Source of the DNA: Kappaphycus alvarezii
Taxonomy: Eukaryota; Rhodophyta; Florideophyceae; Gigartinales; Solieriaceae
Assembly: GCA_002205965.3 (NCBI GenBank)
Contig: NADL03000626.1
Coordinates: forward strand, 496,001 to 560,000
Direction: 5' to 3'
Length of the DNA stretch: 64,000 bases
Translations under genes and position numbers: made by a program
The notes under the pieces: model-generated
Seen by the model: only the letters and a program-made list of their open reading frames with translations
Told to the model about the DNA's origin: nothing
The model's database searches: none
Shown: piece by piece, positions 1 to 10,999 of the stretch
Layout of the letters: each line of letters begins with the position of its first letter
Position numbering within the stretch: the first letter of the stretch is position 1

Positions 1-29
1 GTCGTTGCTCCAAAAATCTCGTAACCGCC

Positions 30-1081
30 TCATTTGCGCTTCATCAGCAGATATATCATAGCTTGAAACTTCTCTTCCCATGCGTTATTCGCAAGACGCT
101 CTTTCCGACGCTCCTCTCTCTCCAGCCTGCGCTTCTCCCTACTTCCCTCGTGCTCCTTCTCGCTTTGGATACGGCCTGCAGCACTTCTGCTCTGTTCAAA
201 CTAAAGCCTTTCCCTCTCCAGCTCAATACGAGAGAGGTCTGCTTCCTTCATTTGCATTTCAAAGCGATCCATCTCGCTGTTGAACCACGGTCCCTACGTC
301 CTGCGCTTTTTCCTTCTTCCACTTCCACCTGCACCTTCCACCCCCTCGTCGTTCCCTGCACCACTTCTTTCCTCCCCTCCTCCACTACCAACCAAATCAG
401 ATTCACTCTCCGACCCGCTGCTACTTCTGCGCTTTGTGTCAGCTTGCACTAAGGCGGCACCCATGAGTTCCTTGTCTTGTTCTCTCTTACGCTCCGCCAC
501 CTTGATCGCATTCTTCCGCGCATCGAAGTCGTCCGTCTCATCCCGCATAGTCATGAGAAGGTCGGCAATCTCTCCCATCTCTCTGGCCTCCACCCCCGAC
601 AAACGCTGGTTTGAATCATAGTGCTTCGTGTACTTCTCCTGTAGCCGCTTTTAAAAGTCTTGAAGCGGCTCCCACTCTACTGGAGTGTCCTTGAATGCCG
701 TATTTACGTTGGCCCTTGCTGCGGCTTAGCCAAAAGCTCCTTTTTGTGTCCATGCGCAGCGACGTGGGCTTTTAAGGCCTAAACCTGCTTGACGATCACG
801 TGATCCTGAGCATCGTTGAAGCGGAAGCTCTTTCTTTGCTTCGAAATTGGGGGAGTAGGGGCGGAGTTAGAGACTTCCGACATCTTAACACAACTTTGCA
901 CGCGCTGCTTGCTCGTCTCTACTGATAGAAGTTGGGTTATACGTCCCAAGCTCCCACCAGTTCTAGTAGACAAACTGCCTCCCAAACGAGAGCACACCCC
1001 CTCATGGGACTTCAGCAACGGCTGATTATTCCGGGTGATTTCAGAAATGCTGTTGTCAAAATTCTGCTTCACTGCAAGCAT
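30..1081 (-). pseudogene. Broken Myb/SANT-like DNA-binding protein, probable transposon accessory protein
   Basis: I read one protein across several interruptions on the minus strand. A start at 883 opens the N-terminus (MSEVSNSAP). The segment near 800 (KSFRFNDAQDHVIVKQV) resembles the first helix of Myb/SANT-like domains found in PIF/Harbinger-type accessory proteins. The frame continues through an in-frame TAG near 779, a frame change near 715 and an in-frame TAA near 650. It then gives a helical segment (QEKYTKHYDSNQRLSG), an acidic linker, a basic RKKRR stretch and a highly charged coiled coil (KRRLEREERRKERLANN) ending at 30. Stops plus frame changes point to decay. The family assignment comes from remembered consensus. 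The protein likely binds DNA for a transposase, but none is adjacent. Confidence 0.5.
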
Positions 1082-1089
1082 TGTAATTT

Positions 1090-3300
1090 ATTTCGCAGAA
1101 TTCTTCGCAAGTCTGCGAAGAATTTTGCATGCGTAAGCTCACTATTGAGATGGAATATTGGGAGACAGGCCAGCATGAGAACGTAGGTCGGTCAACTGTG
1201 GACTTATGCACCAGGTTTTCAGAAATAAATATTACTAAAGCAGTGACGAAAAGGAGAAAAGTTCCTGAGATAGTGAAGTTTACGTCTAACTTGTGATGAA
1301 GATTGCTGAAAACTTGCTACTTATTGAAGCTCCATGAGTAACGAATTAGGAGGCAAGCCACCGTGCAAAGGGCCTCCACTCTGTTCATATCATATCACCC
1401 TCCCATTTTCTATCTTAAACTCTCCTCTTCCTATCATATTTTTTCCTTTCTACACGTCACTTCCCAAAGTTCTCAACGGGAAGGAATCAACAGAAATCCC
1501 CAAGCGGGGCGATTACCCTCGCAGAAACAGATATTACTTCCCTACCATCCTCTTTCCACGCAAACCATGAAAAGATCATTGAAAATGTCCCCCCTAAATC
1601 GCAGTCGCCTCTGAGCAAATCCAATCCTTACTAAAGCCACGATCACAATTACCCAAATAACGAATCATCTACCTCGGCTCCAAACTATTCGTTACTGTCC
1701 GGAACTAAGGGTTCCTCTGGTACCGCTGCTCCCAACCAGATACGGAACTAAGCCTGCAAATATTAACACGTCGCCCACGCCTCTGTGCACCAATTTCTAC
1801 CTACAAACACCCGTTTCGATAGCAGCGCTGCTTCCCTTTGTCTCCCTAGCCCACAAACATGTCCTGTCCCTGCTTCGAACCCTCCTATGCCCCCAAACCG
1901 TTACCATCCTGCCATTGGTGCTCCGTTCTAAAGTTAACACATGGATAAAAACATCTCCGAAGCCGTCAGTCTCCAGTCGCTACCGCACGTCCATCGTTGC
2001 CAATATTCTGCTTATATCACCCGCTAGCAACTAAAGGAAAATTTTTGCGTCACTAGTGCTGCTATTATTACCGTCCCTCCTTCGTGCGCACATTGAAATT
2101 TCTGCCCTGAAGCTACTTCCAACCCGCTAAAGACCGAAACGTGCTGCTTCTCCGCTTCCGATGCTTTTCGCAAGCAACTGCCTGAAATTTTTTCGGACTC
2201 CGTTGCTGTCGCTGCCTTCCCCCTTCCCAAACTTCTCGAGCAAGTTTAAATTCCCTTGCTGCAGGTACTCCTCACTAAACGCCGCCCGCAAATAATTGCG
2301 TCTCCGTTGCGAAAATTACTGGCTAGAAACCCATGCAATTCATTCAGCCTTCGGTACCGATGCTTCAGAGACACACACCTCACCTCCTAGCGCAAATAAA
2401 TATTCTCCCGCTGCCACTCCTGGTCAACAGCTGCCGCCCCCAAATAGTTGCGTCCCCGCCGCCAATACTACCAGCCGGGATTCGCAGTTTTAAGTCGTTC
2501 CGCTAACTGTGCTGTAATGGCGATCCTGCAAAGCAGACAAGTCATGGTCTCGCGGATGGGTCCGCCAGCTACTTTCCTACGCCTCGCAATCTCTATTACC
2601 TGATACACTTGTTCCCCACGCACCGCCAGTACTAAATCACCACTGCTATGTTCCTGCTACTAGAAAATCATTTTCGACACCTTTAGGAAGCCTTACAAAT
2701 ACGGATGAATTTATAATTGTTAAGGCAACACCGAGAAAGGAAAACAGTGAAGGCATCTGCGGTTCTCACCAAATGAAATCCTTATTATTGCTCGTTAAGT
2801 TGCAGCTACAAACGCATGTGACAACAAAGTTGACCGTAAACAACCGCAAAATACCATAAAATCGTAATTAACATGACCTTTTGGGAAGGATTTCGTCCTG
2901 ATTTTGTTTTGTTTGGCGGAACTCTCAAAGGCACCCAAGCTGGTGCTCTCGAAAGTTCATGATGAGTTCGACCCAGCTTGACAGCGCCATGTCGTACAGA
3001 ATAACATCCCTGAGTACTTTACCTAAATCAACCGCAACGCCACTAGCACTGAACAGTGACCATCAACGCCACTTTCCGGAGTTATAATATCACCACTGCT
3101 CCGCAGCCTACTTCTTTCTGCCGTCCACAGTCACACGATGGGGGGAGAAGAGCACAAAAATGCGACAGAAAGCCCCAATAAAAGCGATTATGTACACCTG
3201 TTGCAAGCTCAGACCGATCTGTCAGTCACAGGACCAAAAAAAACTGCCCTATCTCACCAAAACTAAACACAAAACGACACTAAACTTTCTACTTCGACTT
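1090..3300. other. Gene-free stretch
   Basis: About 2.2 kb with only short, compositionally unremarkable open frames on either strand. I recognise no domain, RNA gene or clear repeat. Confidence 0.5.
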
Positions 3301-3314
3301 CAAATCTTGCTACT

Positions 3315-3930
3315 TTGCACAAATTAGTAGTATCAGATGTCAGTGTGCGTACACACCACGACATAAGCCGTGTATTTGATGGCAGTATGGGGCGAAAGAT
3401 TCAAATGCGCCGACAAGACATTGGCGCAGATGCTTCGGCGTTTCTCACGAGCAGCTACGGTAATCACTTTTCTGAATACTGCAAAATGCGCAAGCGAGCT
3501 GTGCAACAATGTATCCCTGCAGCAGTGTAGAGGGCTTGTATATGCAGATTTTGTAGATGATTTCAAAGCAGTTTGCAAGATTGACGGCACAACATTCGAC
3601 AATGCTGACATTTACAACGAGTATACTCTGCAAAACGCCCTCCTTAGCGCTTCGGACGACATCGGAACTGGTGTATAGGATATATGCGCTTCGAAGAATG
3701 TCGTTCTTCAAGATTAAGATCTCATGAGAAAGCTCAAGAAGTCGGCTACCTACAATAAGAAGATAGGCACCTTCAGGGGTCCTGATACCGAACAGTAGAG
3801 ATAAAAGCGAGTAGAATGCAGTACCAGAGGATCCCTCTGATGGTTCCGTGGAAATGAAAGCGCAAGATCGCGAGGAGCAGAAATACGTCAAAGGGATGGT
3901 TACAAAAAGGAAGCTTCTGGAGAACACGGG
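3315..3930 (+). pseudogene. Decayed coding-like fragment of unknown family
   Basis: Two overlapping open stretches read as protein-like. The one ending at 3678 has an acidic tail (FVDDFKAVCKIDGTTFDNAD). After it the reading frame breaks repeatedly, with fragments such as SSRLRSHEKAQEVG near 3710. I cannot assign a family. The flanks contain no other part of a gene, so this is probably debris from a mobile element. Confidence 0.25.
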
Positions 3931-4309
3931 TGCGCAATCGCATCTATGGTAACCGTGGTGGATAGTGAAATTGTGAATTTCTTAAAGCGTAAACTCTCAA
4001 ATGTGCACAAGCATGAGAATCTAATTTCACTAAGTGTGTCGATAGTTTTCAATTCACTCTCAAGCACAAATTAATTTCAAGATTTCTTAAAGCTTAATAT
4101 TTCTAACATGCAATTTTAGCTGCTATATCTGATTTTCACATGCTAAAGCTCCTAAATAGTTGATTCTATAGTTTCGTTCTGTCTATTTATATTGTAAAAT
4201 GGTGGTTTCCATCTTCAGTACTAAGTGGGATAGCTAAATTTTAATAATTATAAGGGCTTCATATAGTGTAAAACCATTTCAGTAATGCACCTCTCCCTTC
4301 CAGTGATAA

Positions 4310-4588
4310 TTGGTATTCTATAGCTGGGCTAAACGACGAAACCAGTTTTCAATAACAATGAGGCCTGCAGAGACTATGGAAATATTTACTAGATTTTTTA
4401 ATTTTAAGCGAGCCCGTTCCCATTTTTGTGTTCTTAATCATCCTCAAGGGCCAATATTTGCCTATCTTAGTGCTCACTACCCGTTAAGACAGTTCATTGC
4501 CTTGAAAGAAGCCAAGACGAGGCACATAAATGGATATATCCAGCTAAATTTGGCCTCTTTCTCATCACCTCTATGTACTGGATTATAA
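4310..4588 (+). pseudogene. Short fragment with a Rep-like motif (uncertain)
   Basis: A 92-codon open stretch holds RARSHFCVLNHPQ followed about 40 residues later by RHINGYIQL. The spacing and wording recall motifs I and II of rolling-circle Rep proteins of CRESS-DNA replicons (FTLNNP and HLQGYIQF). Rep-bearing plasmids have been described from red algae. The match has HxN where most such proteins have HxQ or HxH. No convincing motif III tyrosine or helicase domain follows before the frame closes at 4588. Treat it as a suggestion only; a chance resemblance is possible. Confidence 0.22.
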
Positions 4589-5099
4589 TACGAGAGAACT
4601 TTTTCCAGTCCGATATGTTATGCGAAAAAAGCGAGAGCAGTTTGCCGCCATATGATTTCTTGGATATATAATTTGTTCTTAATTACATTCAATTTATGTT
4701 TCGGTGGAATATACAGCTTTATAACTTGTACTCTATTTGATTATCCTTCGGTCTGCTGAAAGGAAGCATCTGCAGCATACCGCTTAAACGCGAAATTGTA
4801 AAAATTCAGAGCTTCAAGAGTTCAAATTCCATATTTTTAGTGCATCGCATTTCATATATGAGGTTGAAGTATATTTGATCAAAAAAAAGTTCGGGATTTT
4901 ATCGAATACATTTTCGATTAAGCTAACGTTCGTTTTACTAAATATGGAGGCGTTGATATTAAGAGCGCGTGCATAAATATAATAGTGAATTCAAAAAGTT
5001 TCATGTGATCAATGTTCTGCTCAAATTATCCTTGCCTGAAAGCATGGACGGGCATCTTTAGAGAATATTTTGAAAATTGTTGATATTATCAGAAAAGGT

Positions 5100-5235
5100 G
5101 GTTAAAAGTGAGTCACACTCGACTGGGACAAAAATAATTTGAATGTCCTGATCAGAACAAGCCTCACCTTTCTCGGAACGAGTGTTAATTATTTGGCACA
5201 GAAATTCGTCTTCTTCGTCATTTTCGACTCCTGGC
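5100..5235 (-). pseudogene. Coding-like fragment, unknown
   Basis: The minus strand is open for about 60 codons without a start codon. The reading is acidic and cysteine-containing (GVENDEEDEFLCQIINTRSE, then a stretch ending NNFQNIL). Composition is more protein-like than expected for random AT-rich DNA. No family is recognised. Confidence 0.2.
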
Positions 5236-5879
5236 GGTTCGCTTCAATAAAATTGGAAGTTTTTCTCTCTCTCTACTGCGATATCATCCTGAGTACGAAG
5301 GGTTTTTTTTGCATATAGCGGGTACGAATGACCGCCATTTTGGATCTCTATATTCGCGTTACAGTGCAGAGAAGAGCCACAGGAATATAGAATAGGGATC
5401 TTTGAACACTGGTGCTTACAAACACTTGGTTGACAAAACTATAGATGGCCTGGAAAACAGGAGAGTACGAAAAACAGCAAATGAAATGTTGTAAAACAGC
5501 AATTCAAATGTGTTTACAAAAAATTTGACGGCATGAACTTTCATGGGCCTATTATCTGTACACAGGCTCTGCTTATCTTGGAACGAATGAATGACTGGCT
5601 TGTCGATGGAGAAAAAGCATCTAAACTTTTCAGATGGCTGGCTTCCTAAATTCAAGAAGCGATGGGACTCAGAGAAGCTAAAGTCTAATAGCGAGGCTTG
5701 CAACGGATCAGGATGTCATTGAAACCATGGTTTTAGTTTCAATAGAAAATTAATGCCCTATTTGCAAAAAAACACTTAATACTGATGAATGCTGGTCATC
5801 CGATACATAGTTTTTTCAAGTCCCTTGACCAGATAGAATCAATTTAATGATCTCTTTATAGTTTTCCTTTTTTCCTCAG

Positions 5880-7960
5880 ATGCATCTCAAAAGTTCCGAT
5901 TGTAGCTTATTTGAAACTCAGAATGTCCACTTCATTTTAAGTGGAAGCATAGGAAAGAGCTTTTCATTCGTTATTAATTCAATAAAAAGCATTTTTGAAT
6001 TCGAAAATATCTTCGGGCGGCTACGGGCTTTTGATTCTTGTATTGGAAAAACATCCGAAGCGAAAAGTTATCCTTCTAATCCAAAACTATAGCCTTAATG
6101 GAACTACTGATTTTCAATCCCTATTATCGAACACTGAAGTGTTTTGTCGCCATCAAAAAAACAGCGAACATGCAAACCCGTGGTTAGTGCAGGGTTACAT
6201 TGATAACGGTTGGATAAAAACTATCTTGCATGGAGAGCCAGTTGAATTTAAGTGTAAATGTGAAAAACATTTACAATGTGGACATTTTGACTGCTATGAG
6301 AACTTTTATTGTAATTTGGCAAGATAATGGTGTAGACGCAATGCGAAAATGTTAGAGGCACAACAAAGATGTTTTGTGATGCTACTGTAGACGGACGCGC
6401 TGTGCGTCCCTCTAATGATTATCAATTTCAATCTAATACGGACCAAATTGCTATGGCTATCCAACAGCCAGTTCCTGTCAGATCCTGAATGGATTTAGAT
6501 AATTTTGTATAAAACGGGATCCAGTACAAATGCACTAAAACAGTTGATGTTTATAGTTATATTTCTGCTATTGCCAAAGATTTTGTATTAAAGTATAGTG
6601 GCGAGACCAATAAAAGGGATGAAACTCGTTTTTTTCTGTACCTGATGAGCTTCGCACTATGTCTGTTTTAAAAAATTTAATTTAAAACATATATGAGAGA
6701 TACAAGAATCGCTGGAGGTGAAAATAGAGGAAAATTGAAAGTTTTTTTCGAGATCGCATACGTGAATTGACAGTCCTCTCAAAAGCCTCTGTTAATATGC
6801 CTCCTTACCCTCAAGATATTCTCGTTCATTTATAGAGAGGATATTGTAGTAACTTTCGTGAGTTCTAATGGTCAAATTTTGTGAGAATATGATTAAGCCC
6901 TTAAAAAACAATTTCGTTAGTATTAACTGAAATTCCCTTTAGTTACGAAATGAGTGCAATTCAAAGACTGAAAGAATTCCATTTTTGAAAACTTTACCCT
7001 ACTACTGTCAATTTTTACAGTACCCGAAACAGATCCTGGCGAAAAAAGGAACACCGTAAATAACATTGTGTGAACTTACAGCTAAATTTTCTGAAATCAT
7101 TATGATAAGGAATGTTAAAAACCTTATGAAAAAAACCAATAAATTTGTGTATTTGAAAGGGACCGAGCACTCATACTCATTTATCATAGTCTCTAGTGCT
7201 ACAGATAAACCTTATTATCACTATAAATAAAGCATCGTAGTCCAAAATCGCCGATTAGCCATAAAATTGCAACTTTGCCTCTCTGTAGCAAGAATGCTTC
7301 TACCTAATAAATGAATATGCGCCATGCGGAGTTTCTCTAGTGAAAAATAAGCATTGATAGTGTCTGATTTTTCAGAAAGCATTAAGAATTGAGCCGTTTT
7401 CATTTTTTGAAACTATATTTCGTAATTATGGAGAAAATGCTCACTTGAAGGACAAAAGGGAAACCACCTGGACCGTTTATAACAGAATATTTATCGAGAA
7501 GAAACTTTTTTCCGAGAGAGGTGTAACTTGCGTAAAAAAATCACCTTTACGAATGACTTCGGTTCCAGATTTGGCCCAGAGTACCGTATTCACCAATTGC
7601 TTGTGGATGAGGTGATTTATAACATTCCCGCGGGAATCACTTTGAATTTCTAAGACGAAGATTCTACGATGGAATATTTTCTCACAATTTTCACTCGCAG
7701 TTAAGGTAGTGTGTATTGAAGTTGCGAATTTAGAAAAGCTTCATTTTGGGATAGTTTTTGGTGATGTTGCTAATGGAATATTCTTTCATCAAGCGACATG
7801 TCCAGTACAGGTGGTTCGTGGATTTACTAAAGTTCCAGTCTTTACCTGAACGAATGGTGCGGTTTTCATATAAATTAACTTGCGGCAAGTAAAAAGTGGT
7901 AGTGGACAAGAGATGGTTAGATTTAAAGTATTTTCATGGATTCTCAGATAAATACGCGTG
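5880..7960 (+). pseudogene. Decayed long ORF(s) of unknown identity
   Basis: Plus-strand pieces in shifting frames read as one worn-out protein or a few. A cysteine-rich piece (FKCKCEKHLQCGHFDC, near 6250-6300) is followed by DATVDGRAVRPSNDYQFQ near 6380 and KTVDVYSYISAIAKDFV near 6540. Further on are FTNDFGSRFGPEYRIHQLL near 7550-7610 and FGIVFGDVANGIFFHQ near 7750-7800. The pieces are separated by frame changes and stops in both directions. I recognise no family. The order and single orientation suggest one element or gene remnant. Confidence 0.3.
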
Positions 7961-8533
7961 ATTGATATGTGTAGTTTAGAGTAATAATTTGAGTCATATC
8001 GATGATTTCGAGGATTCATCTTTTAGTAATTCCAACTATTCATCGTTGCCCAGGTGACGTAGTCTAGCAAAGAATTTTTCCAAGAATAATTAATTGAACT
8101 TGAAGCCACAGCTGTGTACTTGACATTGCTTTGACTTAATTTAAACACAAGGAGAGACAAAACTGTCCAAATGGTGACTTTATATTTCTGAGCACACATG
8201 AAAATCTTTTTAAGGTTGAAATGACTATTTCATTCAATAATTCCTTTCTGAACTGATTTCTGTACGATTTTATATAATACTAATCTTTCAGTTCTTTTTT
8301 CAGACACCACTGACCTTTTTTCAGAGTTTGCAAGTGTCTGAAAAGAGTTTAGAATTTTTTAAAGAACATGAAAATGTTTCTTGGACATGTAGCCAATTAA
8401 CTAGTGGATAAGGCTACTATACAGTAGAATATCTTTACCTAATAGTGATAAGCGGACCCTTATTGTTTATTTTCGTCCGTATTATCCCTCTAGTAAATTA
8501 CTGATGCCATCAACATGCTTACCTATAATATGG

Positions 8534-8704
8534 TCTCATAAGCAATCTCTGATCAACAATCAAACCCCAGTAGTAACGTTACGTGCGCGAAAGTATTCCA
8601 TAGACATCATAACCATAAATATTATCCATAAACAATATCTGAATAACCTTTTAAAGCCAATAGTAGCATTTCATGCGCAAATATATATTCCAGAGACATG
8701 ATAA
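8534..8704. repeat. Diverged tandem duplication, about 80-90 bp unit
   Basis: Two adjacent units align by eye. Both begin CATAA-CAAT-TCTGA and both end with a CC-AGACAT/CATAGACAT-ATAA segment, with shared blocks such as AGTAGTAACGTT against AGTAGCATTTCA and TGCGCGAAAGTAT against TGCGCAAATATAT. The first unit starts near 8536, the second near 8628. Divergence is substantial, so the duplication is old. Confidence 0.5.
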
Positions 8705-9779
8705 TAGAGTTTTAATATGTAGACGCAATGTGCTTCATATAATTTTTCAGAAGCCAGTTTATCACTGAACTGTCAGATGATACTATCAACTGACATATGA
8801 AATCTCTGCGTATGACGTGAGGGGTATCAGTTTGACTTTTCAGTATAAAGTAAAAAGCTTGGGACAAACTACTGAGAGAAAGTTGAAAGTCTTCATTAGA
8901 ACCATGGCTGGAAGTTTGGGCTCTTATGACTTTCCTTTTCACGGGTTGCTGGATATAATTGAAATAGCCCACCTTTTATCGTAAACAGTGTCGGAATATT
9001 TTACAGCATGCAGTAGGTCAAACTGGAAGTACTCGAGTAATACTCGCATGGACCAATGAGTTTTCTTTCTTTCATTTCGTTTCGCTTGATTCAATGCCTT
9101 GGATTGGTCAAGGTTACCAAAAAAGCACTTCTTTTTATGCTACCCATGCAAATTTCAGATCCACGCGAGCTTTGGTAGCATCAAAAATGCCGAGTACTAA
9201 CAGTGGAAGCGCGTTGATGATTGGAGCCCTATAGCGAGCACAGAACACAAGGGCTGCCACAATAAAAGCCTCATGTACTCTTTCTTTAGCATTTTTGGTG
9301 GAAAAAAAGGAAGAGTATTAAATAATGAAAGAAAGCGAACAAGACCATAAATAGAAGCGAGAGTACTTGGCCTCATAATGATCTTGATCCTTCGGCAATC
9401 TGGAACGTTCGTACTTTTCGTCGTCGTTTCCGAATTCGAAAAGCGAGATAAACTAAATTCAACGACGAATTCCCTAACTCAGTTTGATCTGTTTTTAAGG
9501 ATCTTTACAAAAGCGGCATACAGAAAGGTAATTATCCCTTAATTGAAGATTAGAGATTAATCTTGCCGTCCTGAAACAGTCCGACACTTGGATGACCTTT
9601 ATTATTACGCTCGCATGGAAAACAGTAATGCCAAAGTGTTTTTGCCAGTTTTTTCACACAATTATTAAACTTTTTGATGAGAAAAACCCAAGTCGTCGGC
9701 CTAATCAGTCTGAGTAAGAGTTCTTTGAAACTACCTATTGATCCAAGGGATTTGCAGAAGAGGTTGGCGCTAATGACTG

Positions 9780-10443
9780 CAAAAAAATTATGCTAAAGAG
9801 CTTTCCTCATCAAGGAAAGGGATTTATCATAGCATGAGGAACTGGACACTTGCAACGATCCAAGTGGAAGCTTCTTGAAAGAAAGAAATTTACTTGTGGC
9901 ACTATTTACTGGAAAGAACGGGTACTAATAATGACGGAACGATGCGAAACTATTCTCCGCATTTCAAAAACATTTTACAAGGTATGTACAAGCCCCTTCA
10001 CCCATTGAAGCAGTTACAAATTCTGGTTTATTCGTCTTGATGGAAGCTTCAGTACTTAGTGGCAGACAGGAACTATGCTTTCTGGCCTCTATTTTCAAAA
10101 AGATCCAGAATTCCGCGAACAAAGGTGAATGACAGCAATACAAAGCATATAAGTATTTTCAGGAAGACAATAAATGCGCTTTGGGATTCATTCATTATCG
10201 ATTCAAGGCGTTGAAGCCCGATAAACCTCTTGTTCAATTAAAAAAGTATTGCCATAAGTAACTTTTTCATCTTTTTATATAGAAGTTTGGTCGAACTGAA
10301 GCAAACCGGCGAATTCACAAGAGACCCTCTATTTAAAAAGCCGTATACTGAAAATATTGAAGAAATTTACAACCCGAAGATTGAAAATAAATGGCTGTCC
10401 AGCGAAGAGAAAACTAACCTCTCCCATCCTCAAAACAAATAAT
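9780..10443 (+). pseudogene. Decayed coding sequence, unknown family
   Basis: Several plus-strand frames are locally protein-like: HFKNILQGMYKPLHPLKQL near 9960-10,010, YFQEDNKCALGFIHYRFKAL near 10,155-10,215, and a 51-codon stretch ending at 10,442 that contains TRDPLFKKPYTENIEEIYNP. Stops and frame changes separate them. I recognise no family. It lies in the same AT-rich tract and orientation as the 5.9-8.0 kb remnant and may belong to the same element. Confidence 0.28.
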
Positions 10444-10489
10444 ACAATGGAAAAGTCGATAAAATTGCAATTATGCACTGATTTTTAAT

Positions 10490-10990
10490 TATTAGGACCA
10501 GCATCTGTTCTTCGCGGCTTCCACGTGCATATTTATCTTCGGAGAATACATCTTTTTGTGCAGCGCGATATTTCCTTTGGATGGTTAGTCTCTCTAACAA
10601 CGATTAATTTGTCTTCTGGGACCATCTTGGGATCTATTTTCTGTGTTACGAAAAGCATTTTGCTCTCATATTTTCTTTATATCTTCATAATGTAGCATTC
10701 TAGACCCGTATGGAAAATTGGTTACTTAACTTTAATATTTTACTGTATTTGAATATCGAAACATTGCACCTCTTCCAACATCGTTCAAATATGAGTATAC
10801 AGGCATAAGCGAGAGTTATAGTTTTATTCTAGATCCAATAGATCTATAAAAAATCAATGTTCCGCAATTTGTCTATACTTTTATACGCCGAGCAGAAAAT
10901 CGGTATTTTGAATACACCGCATTCTTTTTCGTATATGGGTATCCCTTGATACTGCTTACTAACTCTATAGTTAACACCCGAGAGAAATGA
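10490..10990 (+). pseudogene. Coding-like remnant with membrane-like segments
   Basis: Open pieces include a hydrophobic run near 10,500-10,590 (AASTCIFIFGEYIFLCSAIF) and a later piece near 10,865-10,980 (VPQFVYTFIRRAENRYFEY, then a hydrophobic segment). Stops interrupt both. No family is recognised. Confidence 0.2.
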
Positions 10991-10999
10991 ACAGCTCAT

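Noticed and set aside
9131..9178. ATGCTACC...GGTAGCAT inverted repeat
   Set aside because: Eight-base arms with a 30-base loop are expected by chance in a window of this size.
10257..10281. 25-nt GTAACT...ATATAG segment as an ultra-short intron
   Set aside because: Too short for normal splicing and set in a tract with many other breaks; decay is simpler.
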